Shown here: in pieces, positions 1 through 6,245 of the stretch
Numbering within the stretch: position 1 is the stretch's first letter
Layout of the letters: each line of letters opens with the position of its first letter
NCBI GenBank assembly: GCA_029934555.1
Contig: JAOZMA010000102.1
Location: 1 to 7,563, forward strand
From: Acidimicrobiia bacterium
GTDB taxonomy: Bacteria > Actinomycetota > Acidimicrobiia > Spongiisociales > UBA5794
DNA length: 7,563 nucleotides
Direction: 5' to 3'
Notes under the pieces: model-generated
The model's database searches: none
What the model saw: the letters and a program-made list of their open reading frames with translations, nothing else
Told to the model about the DNA's origin: nothing
Made by a program: the position numbers and the translations under genes

Positions 1-815
1 CCGAACGCTCGTAGCCCTTTGTAGGGATTGCGTTCCTCGGTACGAACGGATGCGGGCTCCTCGACCTGCAGCGCAAGGGATGGGTCGCGCAGCAGGATCT
101 GCTCCTCGAGACGCAGCAGGTCGGGTGAGGGATCGAGCCCCGTCTCATCGACGAGCGTGTCTCGGTAGTCCCGGAACTCTCGGAGCGCCTCCGCCTGACG
201 GCCACCCGTAAACAACGCGAGCATCAACAGCCGGCGCGGCTCCTCACGCAACGGATCATCACGCACCGCATCACGCAGCATCGGAACCGCCTCAAGCGGA
301 CGGCCCTCAGAGACGTGAATCTCGCACAAGACGCCAACGGCCCGTTGATGCAACTCCGTGAGCCGCTCGATGTCACGCTGCGCGAACTCGTCATACGCGA
401 AATCGGCGAGAGGAGAACCACCCCACAACCCCAACGCCGAGCCTGCAGCAGCACTCGCACCAGCCTCGTCCCCATTGCCCATGGCACTGATGGCCTCACC
501 GACGAGCCGCTCGAAACGGCGAGCATCGACCGCCTCAGTACCGGTCTGCAACACATATCCCGGACGGCGGGTGACGATCACCTCACCATTGCCGCCGAAG
601 GCTTTGCGTAGCTCCGAGACGTAGATCTGAACCGAGTGTGCAGCCGTGCGAGGCGGGTCCTCTCCCCACACCAGATCAACAAGACGATCAGCAGAGACAA
701 CTTCGTTCGCATGGAGGAGAAGGACGGCGAGAACTGCTCTCTGTTTCGGGGCTCCAAGATCCACCGGAACCCCATCGTCCAGGACCTCGATCGGACCGAG
801 AATCCGGAACTCCAT
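1..815 (-). CDS. SARP-family (BTAD) transcriptional regulator with nSTAND module, 5' part only
   Basis: Reading the minus strand from the ATG at 815 gives 271 open codons that leave the window without a stop. Residues 1-90 form an OmpR/SARP winged-helix DNA-binding domain: it opens MEFRILGPIEV, then has LGAPKQRAVLAVLLLHANEVVS, a VWGEDPPRTA segment, a VQIYVSELRKAF recognition-helix region and the RRPGYVL wing. Residues about 97-245 are the bacterial transcriptional activator domain (BTAD), a TPR-like all-helical module with DARRFERLV near its start, LWGGSPLADF, DPLREEPRRLLMLAL and DETGLDPSPDLLRLE. Residues 263-271 read NPYKGLRAF, the usual opening of the nSTAND1 ATPase module, which in such proteins is often followed by WD40 or TPR repeats. 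The missing part is therefore probably long. The start is supported by GGGGGAG six bases upstream. Family knowledge suggests a cytoplasmic signal-responsive activator of nearby genes; the target and ligand are unknown. Confidence 0.9.
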   Translation of the reverse strand, partial: MEFRILGPIEVLDDGVPVDLGAPKQRAVLAVLLLHANEVVSADRLVDLVWGEDPPRTAAHSVQIYVSELRKAFGGNGEVIVTRRPGYVLQTGTEAVDARRFERLVGEAISAMGNGDEAGASAAAGSALGLWGGSPLADFAYDEFAQRDIERLTELHQRAVGVLCEIHVSEGRPLEAVPMLRDAVRDDPLREEPRRLLMLALFTGGRQAEALREFRDYRDTLVDETGLDPSPDLLRLEEQILLRDPSLALQVEEPASVRTEERNPYKGLRAF

Positions 816-821
816 AAGGTG

Positions 822-828
822 CTCCCCC
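822..828 (-). promoter_or_regulatory. Ribosome binding site deciding the regulator start
   Basis: GGGGGAG on the minus strand lies six bases before the ATG at 815. It supports this ATG, which also places the conserved FRILGPIEV strand right at the N-terminus, as in other SARP proteins. Confidence 0.6.
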
Positions 829-853
829 GATTCCTTCCGGTTCGCTCCACCCA

Positions 854-883
854 ACCCTACGCGCAGGTGGATACGGGTGTCTA
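854..883 (-). promoter_or_regulatory. Putative promoter of the SARP-type regulator gene
   Basis: On the minus strand, TAGACA (883-878, five of six matches to TTGACA) is followed after 18 bases by TAGGGT (859-854, matching TATAAT at first, second and last positions). This gives a leader of about 30 bases before the ATG at 815, enough to hold the GGGGGAG ribosome site at 828-822. The match is moderate and found by eye only. Confidence 0.35.
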
Positions 884-892
884 CACGCGATA

Positions 893-919
893 GAGGGACC
901 CCGATAATCGGGGTCCCTC
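893..919 (-). terminator. Strong hairpin, probable terminator after the repeat membrane protein gene
   Basis: GAGGGACCCCGA (893-904) and TCGGGGTCCCTC (908-919) are perfect 12-base inverted arms around a TAA loop. The hairpin starts 15 bases after the stop codon of the 935-1738 gene, in the direction of its transcription. There is no T-rich tract on either side, so it is not a classical intrinsic terminator; actinobacterial terminators often lack that tract. It would insulate the downstream regulator gene, whose candidate promoter lies just beyond it. Confidence 0.65.
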
Positions 920-934
920 CGCTGAACGAGATTC

Positions 935-1738
935 TCAGCCGCCGAGGCTCTCTAGGTAGAGACCCTCGTAGTAGTCGACCATCTCCGCCGCCCGACGGGC
1001 AGCGATCTGTTCTGGCGTGTCGAGCCATGCCGCTTCGTGCAATGCCGGCAGCTCCGCAGCCCTCAACACCGCGATTCCCTCAGGCGTCGCAGCCCACTGC
1101 GCCTTATACAGCGCCGGCAGCTCCGCAGCCCTCAGGAGTGCGATCCCCTCAGGCGTCGAGGCGAACTGTGCCGCATGCAATGCCGGCAGCTCCGCTCCGC
1201 GTAGAGTCGCGATGCTCTCGGGAGTCAGTGCAGCTTCGCTCATGGCCGGATCAAGCGTCCCCTGACGAGGAACGCCGTAGATGCTGCCCTCCTGGGTGGC
1301 GAAGCGTTCAGCCATCGCAGCTGACCGCAGGGTCCCCAACTGTTGCGAAGACAGCGATGCGAAACCCGGGAGTGGATCGATCGTCCCGGCACTCGCTACT
1401 CCGTAGATGCTCCCGGGTTCGGCGGCGAACCGCTCGACCATCGCGGCCGACCGCAACTCGCCTACTTGCTGTGGTGACATCGCTGCCATGTTGGCCGGAT
1501 CGCTAAGCCACTGGGACTCGTGGTAGGCCACCATGTCGGCAGCTCGAACCGAGGCGATCTCAGCAGGAGTCATTGCGCTCGTCACCTCACTGGGGCTGAG
1601 CACGACATACGCTATCCATCCTGCAACGACGCCGATAACGACGGCCCCGATAACGCTGGCAGCGAGTTGACCCTTGCTGAGTCTCCGCTGCGAGCGTGCG
1701 ACCGTCACATCTCCTACTTGCTCTTGGAGAGTTCTCAC
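935..1738 (-). CDS. Single-pass membrane protein with seven helical repeats, function unknown
   Basis: I do not recognise a family. The GTG at 1738 is chosen as start because AAGGAGG lies five bases upstream; an in-frame ATG at 1780 would add 14 residues but has no such site. The 267-aa product has a short basic N-terminus (RSQRRLSKG), one hydrophobic segment at about 25-47 and then a non-membrane C-terminal part of about 220 residues. By the positive-inside rule that part lies outside the cell membrane. It consists of seven repeats of the pattern TPExIAxLRAAELPALxxAxW, starting at about 57, 88, 130, 172, 195, 218 and 241. The last four are exactly 23 residues each. The two starting at 88 and 130 are 42 residues, with an extra GSIYGV...GT(I/L)DP insert, and the first is 31. 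There are no cysteines and no catalytic motif; a binding or structural role at the cell surface is an inference. It ends in a hairpin and lies directly upstream of the SARP-nSTAND regulator on the same strand. Confidence 0.8.
   Translation of the reverse strand: MRTLQEQVGDVTVARSQRRLSKGQLAASVIGAVVIGVVAGWIAYVVLSPSEVTSAMTPAEIASVRAADMVAYHESQWLSDPANMAAMSPQQVGELRSAAMVERFAAEPGSIYGVASAGTIDPLPGFASLSSQQLGTLRSAAMAERFATQEGSIYGVPRQGTLDPAMSEAALTPESIATLRGAELPALHAAQFASTPEGIALLRAAELPALYKAQWAATPEGIAVLRAAELPALHEAAWLDTPEQIAARRAAEMVDYYEGLYLESLGG
950..1225 (-). repeat. Four in-frame 69-bp tandem repeats inside the membrane protein gene
   Basis: Four consecutive 69-base units encode residues 172-263 of the repeat protein. 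The 22-base stretch beginning GCCGGCAGCTCCGC is identical at 1044-1065 and 1113-1134, and its first 15 bases recur at 1182, each 69 bases apart. The unit next to the C-terminus (950-1018) is more diverged. The DNA-level identity points to fairly recent unit duplication on top of an older repeat architecture. Confidence 0.85.
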
Positions 1739-1743
1739 GTCCG

Positions 1744-1750
1744 CCTCCTT
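1744..1750 (-). promoter_or_regulatory. Ribosome binding site selecting the GTG start at 1738
   Basis: The minus strand reads GGAAGGAGGCGGAC directly before GTG. AAGGAGG is a near-perfect Shine-Dalgarno with a five-base spacer, so initiation at GTG 1738 is much more likely than at ATG 1780. Confidence 0.75.
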
Positions 1751-1835
1751 CCGATTGCTCTGGCGGTGTGACCCAAACATCGCACGCAGACCTAAAGGAA
1801 TGTTGAAGGTTCGCTCTATTTCCGCTCTAGACGAC

Positions 1836-1958
1836 CCATACCCAGGGTTGCAGTCCCCGTAGGCGCGGCTACGAGCCCAGAGAATGAGACAGTGTGGTTG
1901 GTCGCCGCATTCCGCGGGCTGGGTGCGCCGCCGGCGGGGACTGCAACCCTGGGTATGG
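1836..1958. repeat. 123-bp hairpin element with 24-bp perfect inverted arms
   Basis: The arm at 1836-1859 starts CCATACCCAGGGTTGC, and 1935-1958 is its exact reverse complement over 24 bases, with 75 bases between. The pairing continues inward: 1862-1865 with 1929-1932, 1872-1873 with 1926-1927 and 1876-1880 with 1919-1923. A small hairpin CCGC/GCGG sits at 1905-1917. Nearly the whole element can thus fold as one long hairpin. No target-site duplication is seen at the edges (CGAC on the left, CTTT on the right) and there is no ORF of its own. It lies between the divergent starts of the repeat protein gene and typA. It could be a MITE-like or REP-like element, or a regulatory palindrome. Confidence 0.8.
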
Positions 1959-1970
1959 CTTTTGGGCGGA

Positions 1971-1976
1971 TATCAT
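1971..1976 (+). promoter_or_regulatory. Candidate -10 box of a leaderless typA transcript
   Basis: TATCAT ends six bases before the typA ATG at 1983. No Shine-Dalgarno sequence sits at normal distance from that ATG, so transcription probably starts at or next to it, giving a leaderless mRNA as is common in actinobacteria. No good -35 is seen; that region falls in the right arm of the inverted repeat. Confidence 0.45.
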
Positions 1977-1982
1977 TCGCCC

Positions 1983-3806
1983 ATGTCCTCCCCCTCCTTT
2001 CGGAACGTTGCGCTGATCGCGCACGTCGACCACGGCAAAACCACTCTCGTTGATGCGATGCTCAGTGCCGCAGGCGTGTTCGCTGCTCACGAGACCAAGA
2101 TCGATCGTGTCATGGATTCGAGTGACCAGGAACGTGAGCGTGGTATCACCATCCTCGCCAAGGCCGCCACGGTCACGTGGAAGGGAACGAAGATCAATCT
2201 GGTCGATACGCCCGGCCACGCCGATTTCGGTGGTGAGGTCGAGCGTGCCCTCACACTCGTCGACGGTGTTCTTCTCCTCGTCGATGCCGCAGAGGGCCCG
2301 ATGCCACAGACCCGGTACGTTCTCTCGAAAGCTCTCGCTCAGGGACTGCCCGCCGTCGTCGTGATCAACAAGGTCGACCGCCCCGATGCCAGGATCGAAG
2401 AAGTCGCCGACGAGATCTACCAACTCTTCTTCGATCTCGACGCCGAGGACCACCACATCGACTTTCCGATCATCTCGTCGATCGCCCGACATGGCCACGC
2501 CATGGTCGGCACCGGGATTCCGGGAGAAGAAACAGACCTCTCGCCCATCCTCGACGCCATCGTGGAGAGCATCCCGGCCCCATCCGGAGATCCGGATGCA
2601 CCGGTCCAGGCTCTCGTCACCAACCTCGATGCGTCGAACTACCTCGGCCGCCTTGCGATCGGACGAGTCGTCGAAGGAACGCTTCGAACGGGTGACCAGG
2701 TCGCCCTTTGCCACTCGGATGAGGAGGAGCCACCGCTCAAGCGCCGGCTGACCCAGCTCATGGGATTCGAACACCTCGGCAGGATCGACGTCGAGGAGCG
2801 AGTCGCCGGTGACCTGTTCGTTGTCGCTGGATTCCCCGAGGTCGAGATCGGTGATACGATCGCCGATGCCGCCGACCCGCGGCCCCTCCCCCGCCTCGAA
2901 GTCGACGAACCTGTGCTCCGGATGACTTTCGGCGTCAACACATCGCCTCTCTCCGGCAGGGATGGGAAGTTCGTCACTTCCCGCCAGATCAAAGAGCGTC
3001 TCGATCGAGAGGTACTTGGAAACGTCTCGATCCGTATCGGCGCCACGTCATCTCCTGAAGTCATCGAGGTCGCTGGACGTGGGGAGCTGCAGCTCGCGGT
3101 TCTCATCGAATCCATGCGCCGTGAAGGCTTCGAGCTCCAGGTGTCCCGGCCCGAGGTGATCATCCGCGAGATCGACGGACGTCCTCACGAGCCGCTCGAA
3201 CGCGCGGTCGTCGACGTACCAAACGAACACGTCGGAACGGTTACACAGGCCGTTGCTCCCCGGAAGGGTCAGGTCACCGACCTGCGACCGGGTGACAGCG
3301 GGCGCACCATCGTGACCCTCACCGCACCAGCACGTGGGCTTCTCGGATTCCGCTCGCTCCTCATGACGGCCACCCGTGGCACAGCCCTCCTTCACCAACA
3401 CCATGCCGGTTGGATGCCGTGGGCCGGCGAACTCCCGCATCGGCAGGGAGGCGCCATGATCGCCGACCGGATCGGGAGTTCCACGGGCTTCGCACTCGAC
3501 AATCTCCAGAAGCGGGGCGAGATGTTCATCAGCCCGAATGCGGACGTCTACGAGGGCATGATCATCGGCGAAGCCTCTCGTCCGGAGGACATGCAGGTGA
3601 ACCCCACCAAGACCAAGCAGCTCACGAATATCCGGACGCACTCAACGGACGAGGCGATCAAGCTGAAGCCCCCGAAGGACATGACCCTCGAGATCGCGAT
3701 CGAGTGGATCGCCGGAGACGAACTCGTTGAGATCACTCCGAACGCTATTCGGGTGAGAAAGCGGCACCTGTCTGAGAGCGAACGGAAGCGGCTGAAGAAG
3801 CGCTGA
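1983..3806 (+). CDS. typA: Ribosome-associated translational GTPase TypA/BipA
   Basis: A complete 607-aa protein, the same length as E. coli BipA. It belongs to the EF-G/LepA-like translational GTPases, which bind the 70S ribosome and assist subunit assembly and growth under stress such as cold. The G domain shows all main motifs: G1 AHVDHGKT at 13-20, switch I RGITI at 53-57, G3 DTPGH at 75-79 and G4 NKVD at 129-132. A beta-barrel domain II and the EF-G-like domains III and V follow (GRGELQLAVLIESMRREGFE; RGLLGFRS). The TypA-specific C-terminal domain is intact, with TRGTALLHQHHAGW, VYEGMIIGE, VNPTKTKQLTNIR and the basic end RKRHLSESERKRLKKR. The frame stays open upstream to an ATG at 1884, but that extension translates the inverted repeat and is not family-like; ATG 1983 puts the G1 motif at the usual position. 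It appears monocistronic. Confidence 0.97.
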   Translation: MSSPSFRNVALIAHVDHGKTTLVDAMLSAAGVFAAHETKIDRVMDSSDQERERGITILAKAATVTWKGTKINLVDTPGHADFGGEVERALTLVDGVLLLVDAAEGPMPQTRYVLSKALAQGLPAVVVINKVDRPDARIEEVADEIYQLFFDLDAEDHHIDFPIISSIARHGHAMVGTGIPGEETDLSPILDAIVESIPAPSGDPDAPVQALVTNLDASNYLGRLAIGRVVEGTLRTGDQVALCHSDEEEPPLKRRLTQLMGFEHLGRIDVEERVAGDLFVVAGFPEVEIGDTIADAADPRPLPRLEVDEPVLRMTFGVNTSPLSGRDGKFVTSRQIKERLDREVLGNVSIRIGATSSPEVIEVAGRGELQLAVLIESMRREGFELQVSRPEVIIREIDGRPHEPLERAVVDVPNEHVGTVTQAVAPRKGQVTDLRPGDSGRTIVTLTAPARGLLGFRSLLMTATRGTALLHQHHAGWMPWAGELPHRQGGAMIADRIGSSTGFALDNLQKRGEMFISPNADVYEGMIIGEASRPEDMQVNPTKTKQLTNIRTHSTDEAIKLKPPKDMTLEIAIEWIAGDELVEITPNAIRVRKRHLSESERKRLKKR

Positions 3807-3832
3807 GCCGCCAGCTACCAGCTGCCACCCAG

Positions 3833-3895
3833 ACGCCAGACGCCGGACGCCGGACGCCGGACGCCGGACGCCGGACGCCGGACGCCGGACGCCGG
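3833..3895. repeat. Heptamer tandem array, eight perfect ACGCCGG units
   Basis: Eight consecutive ACGCCGG units fill 3840-3895, preceded by one variant unit ACGCCAG at 3833-3839. The array begins 26 bases after the typA stop and ends 94 bases before azlC. A 7-base period cannot be coding repeat structure. CCGG is self-complementary, so neighbouring units can pair as short CCGG-ACG-CCGG hairpins. It resembles the short heptameric repeats found between genes in some bacteria and is likely to vary in copy number. Just before it, CAGCT/AGCTG (3812-3824) forms a weak 5-bp hairpin. Confidence 0.9.
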
Positions 3896-3989
3896 AGCGT
3901 GGTGCTCAGGATTGATCACAGCGTGGACCGTCTTGACCGGGGTCTGTGGACTGGGGACTGTCTATCGTCAAACACCCCAGCGGAGTCGT

Positions 3990-4688
3990 ATGCCTGAGTC
4001 TCGAGCGAACCGGAGAACGGGTGCTTCCGATGGGGCGCGGGCTGTTGCTCCTCTGCTTGTCGGGGTGATTCCGTTCGGGCTTGTCTTCGGGATCGTGGCG
4101 GCAGGGTCGACGGTTGGGTCATTGCTCGGAGGTTCGACCTCGGTGATCATCTTCGCCGGGGCTGCTCAGCTCGCGACGCTACAGCTCATCGATGCGGGGA
4201 TCGCCGGCGCCGTCGTAATAGCGACGGCTCTCGTCATCAATTCCCGCCACCTCATGTACAGCGCAGCGTTGGCTCCACACTTCCAGGAGTTCCCCACGAT
4301 CGCTCGGTTCACGCTCCCCTACGTCCTGACCGACCAGGCGTTCGCCGTTTCGATCGTTCGGTACGGCGAGGTGACGGACCCCGTGTACAAGCAGTGGTAT
4401 TTCACCGGCGCGGCTCTGACGCTCTGGATCACCTGGCAGATCTCCACCGTCGTTGGCATCGTCCTCGGCGCACAGGTTCCGGCTTCGTGGTCTCTCGACT
4501 TCGCGATCCCTCTCGTCTTCCTGGTTCTCCTTGTTCCGTCTATCAAGAGTCGTCCGGACCTCATCGCTGCCGTCGTCGGAGGGGGAGTCGCCATTGCGGC
4601 GGCAGGTGCACCGTACGGACTAGGACTCATGATCGGCGCCGTCAGCGGCGTGATAGCAGGGGTCGTCGCTCAGCGGGTGATGCGATGA
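3990..4688 (+). CDS. azlC: AzlC-family branched-chain amino acid exporter, large subunit
   Basis: A 232-aa integral membrane protein of the AzlC family (LIV-E exporters; BrnF in Corynebacterium, YgaZ in E. coli). With its small AzlD partner it exports branched-chain amino acids, and azaleucine, using the proton gradient. Visible family features are GVIPFGLVFG near residue 30, a FAGAAQLATLQL helix, the conserved NSRHLMYSAALAP loop-helix near 90-102, LTDQAFAV, FTGAALTLWITWQ and the C-terminal PLVFLVLLVPSIKSRP pair of segments. The ATG at 3990 is preferred over one at 3912: GGAG lies four bases upstream, and it gives the short hydrophilic N-terminus expected. Its TGA overlaps the azlD ATG (ATGA at 4685-4688), indicating translational coupling. 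No Lrp-type regulator gene is seen nearby. Confidence 0.93.
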   Translation: MPESRANRRTGASDGARAVAPLLVGVIPFGLVFGIVAAGSTVGSLLGGSTSVIIFAGAAQLATLQLIDAGIAGAVVIATALVINSRHLMYSAALAPHFQEFPTIARFTLPYVLTDQAFAVSIVRYGEVTDPVYKQWYFTGAALTLWITWQISTVVGIVLGAQVPASWSLDFAIPLVFLVLLVPSIKSRPDLIAAVVGGGVAIAAAGAPYGLGLMIGAVSGVIAGVVAQRVMR

Positions 4689-5002
4689 CTGACCTCGCCA
4701 TCATCATCACGATAGGTATCGGGACCTATCTGCTCCGCCTCTCGTTCATCGGGATTCTCGGCGATCGAACGATGCCCGACTGGGCGATGGTGCCGCTCCG
4801 ATTCGTGGCACCTGCGGTTCTCGCCGCCCTGGTCGCCCCGGCAGTTCTCTTGAAAGACGGCGTCGTTGATCTCTCCCCCGCCACGAACCCGAGGGCGCTC
4901 GCAGCGCTGGTTGCACTGCTGATCGCATGGAAGACGAAGAACGTCGGCGCAGTGATCGTGGCCGGAATGGCCGTTGTCTGGCTGCTGCAGGCGTTCCTGT
5001 AG
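4685..5002 (+). CDS. azlD: AzlD-family branched-chain amino acid exporter, small subunit
   Basis: A 105-aa membrane protein overlapping azlC by four bases (ATGA). The product begins MTDLAIIITIGIGTYLLRLS, with GTYLLR matching the conserved first-helix motif of AzlD/BrnE/YgaH proteins. Then come LRFVAPAVLAALVAPAVLL (helix 2), the NPRALAALVALLIAWKTKN segment (helix 3, with the usual basic turn) and a last helix GAVIVAGMAVVWLLQ. It has the usual length and four-helix layout of the family. It acts in the cytoplasmic membrane as obligate partner of AzlC. The stop is only two bases from the stop of the convergent L,D-transpeptidase gene, with no terminator hairpin between them, so the two transcripts probably overlap. 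Confidence 0.93.
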   Translation: MTDLAIIITIGIGTYLLRLSFIGILGDRTMPDWAMVPLRFVAPAVLAALVAPAVLLKDGVVDLSPATNPRALAALVALLIAWKTKNVGAVIVAGMAVVWLLQAFL

Positions 5003-5004
5003 GC

Positions 5005-6240
5005 CTACGCCCCGGCCGATGCATCCGGCGGCAGGTCCGGGTTGCGCCCGTAGATCGAGACCGGATCGCCATCGGACAGAACGGTCCAGAGGAAGTCCTG
5101 ATCGTCGTTGGCGGTTCGGACGCATCCGTGACTCGCCGGATACCCGGGAACGTACGGGTTGCCGTGGATCGCCCACCCGCCCTTGAAGTACATCGGCCGG
5201 TAGAGCGTTCCGAGCGGAGCCTCCCTCAGACCGTCGATGCTGCGTTGGACGATGAACTCCCCTGTCAGAGTATGGGCGGTGACGATTCCCTTGCCCTCCT
5301 CGGCAGACTGAAATTGCCTGCCCGAACCCGTCGATACGTTGACCGTGGTGACCGTTCCCTCAGCGTCGATGATGAACATGATCTGACGATCGAGATCAAC
5401 TTCGACTCTCGGACCCGGGTCGTCGCTCTTCGGCCCTGCTGCCTCGGGTTTCGCAAGGTGCACCTCTACCTCGGGACCCACGATGCTGTCCCTCATCAAT
5501 CCCTCTGCCTCCTGGAAAGCAAGGATTGCCGAACTCGTCGCCGCGTCCAATCGATCGCCCGCGTCGCCCGGCAGGTATCCGAGAGCGGTGAGGCGGTTCT
5601 TCAGTTCTGCAACATCCGAACCAGATGAGCCTTGCTGGAGCCACTCATCCGAAGCGGCTGTGGAACCGCTCGGGAGATTCTCGACGCCGCCGATGCCATT
5701 CGACTTCGCTGCGGTGATGTGCTGCTGCTCGACCTCGACGTCGTGCCGCTCGACGAGGGTCGTGACCGTCTCATGTGTCATCGAACCGGTCGCCTCGAGT
5801 CCGCTGTTGGTCTGGAACGCGCTGACGGCATCCTCCGTCCTGGATCCGTAGTCGCCATCGACGAGACCGTCGTAGTACCCGAGATCGCCAAGCATCTGCT
5901 GGAGGGCCTCAACCGAGAGTGCACCTGCATCGCCGGCCGCGTCCTGCAACGCCGCAGCAGTCGCCGCGTCGTAGTGGCCCGTCTCTTCAAGGCCGTGGTC
6001 TGCCTGGAACGCCACCAGGGCGTCGGCAGTCTCCGTCCCCCAAACCCCATCGACGTGACCTGAGTGATAGCCAAGGTGATTCAACTCCTCCTGAAGGTGG
6101 GACACGAACGCCGAATCGGCCTCCGCCGCTGTGGCATCGACGAACGTTGTCGAGGTGGTGGATGCCGGTTCGTCTGCGTTGCCGCATGCCGCGCCAAAGA
6201 GGGCCCCAACCATCACCACGACTCCCGCTATCTTCCTCAT
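5005..6240 (-). CDS. L,D-transpeptidase (YkuD fold) lipoprotein with three peptidoglycan-binding domains
   Basis: A 411-aa exported enzyme expected to form 3-3 cross-links in peptidoglycan. The N-terminus is a signal sequence (MRKIAGVVVMVGALFG) ending at AACG, with Cys19 a likely lipidation site; Gly at -3 makes the lipobox imperfect. A Thr/Ser-rich linker (TSTTSTT-like) follows. Three PGBD_1-type domains lie at about 43-99, 107-163 and 204-262; the first two carry the GYxxGxVDGxxGxxTxxAxxxFQ pattern, while the third is more diverged (GYLPGDAGDRLDAAT). The YkuD catalytic domain spans about 278-398, with His359 in AIHGN and the SHGCVR signature at 370-375, Cys373 being the nucleophile. The end is a short Pro/Ala tail. 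The ATG at 6240 is chosen over an in-frame start 69 codons upstream because TCCTCC (GGAGGA on this strand) sits five bases before it and the signal peptide begins there. Confidence 0.95.
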   Translation of the reverse strand: MRKIAGVVVMVGALFGAACGNADEPASTTSTTFVDATAAEADSAFVSHLQEELNHLGYHSGHVDGVWGTETADALVAFQADHGLEETGHYDAATAAALQDAAGDAGALSVEALQQMLGDLGYYDGLVDGDYGSRTEDAVSAFQTNSGLEATGSMTHETVTTLVERHDVEVEQQHITAAKSNGIGGVENLPSGSTAASDEWLQQGSSGSDVAELKNRLTALGYLPGDAGDRLDAATSSAILAFQEAEGLMRDSIVGPEVEVHLAKPEAAGPKSDDPGPRVEVDLDRQIMFIIDAEGTVTTVNVSTGSGRQFQSAEEGKGIVTAHTLTGEFIVQRSIDGLREAPLGTLYRPMYFKGGWAIHGNPYVPGYPASHGCVRTANDDQDFLWTVLSDGDPVSIYGRNPDLPPDASAGA

Positions 6241-6245
6241 GTCGG

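Noticed and set aside
646..1506. Long plus-strand open frame, Pro/Ser/Arg-rich
   Set aside because: It is antisense to the regulator start and to the repeat protein gene. Its apparent repeats are the reverse image of the 69-bp units, and its composition is that of a shadow frame.
1843..1866. The inverted-repeat arm resembles a tRNA T-arm (GGG-TTGCAGT-CCC)
   Set aside because: The stem has an A-C mismatch, the loop is not TTCRANY, and no acceptor, D or anticodon arm can be found at proper distance on either side.
1884..1982. Upstream start for typA at ATG 1884
   Set aside because: The 33-residue extension translates the hairpin element and has no TypA similarity; ATG 1983 gives the exact family length.
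1869..2774. Minus-strand open frame opposite typA
   Set aside because: It lies opposite the well-conserved G domain of typA, lacks a ribosome site and shows no recognisable domain.
3833..3895. CRISPR-like array
   Set aside because: Units are 7 bases with no spacers; this is a simple tandem repeat.
3933..3968. TTGACC ... TATCGT as the azlC promoter
   Set aside because: The spacing is 24 bases, too long for a normal sigma-70 promoter, and the hexamer at proper spacing (GACTGT) is poor.
4927..5628. Plus-strand open frame opposite the transpeptidase
   Set aside because: It is antisense to the catalytic and third binding domains, with no motif of its own.
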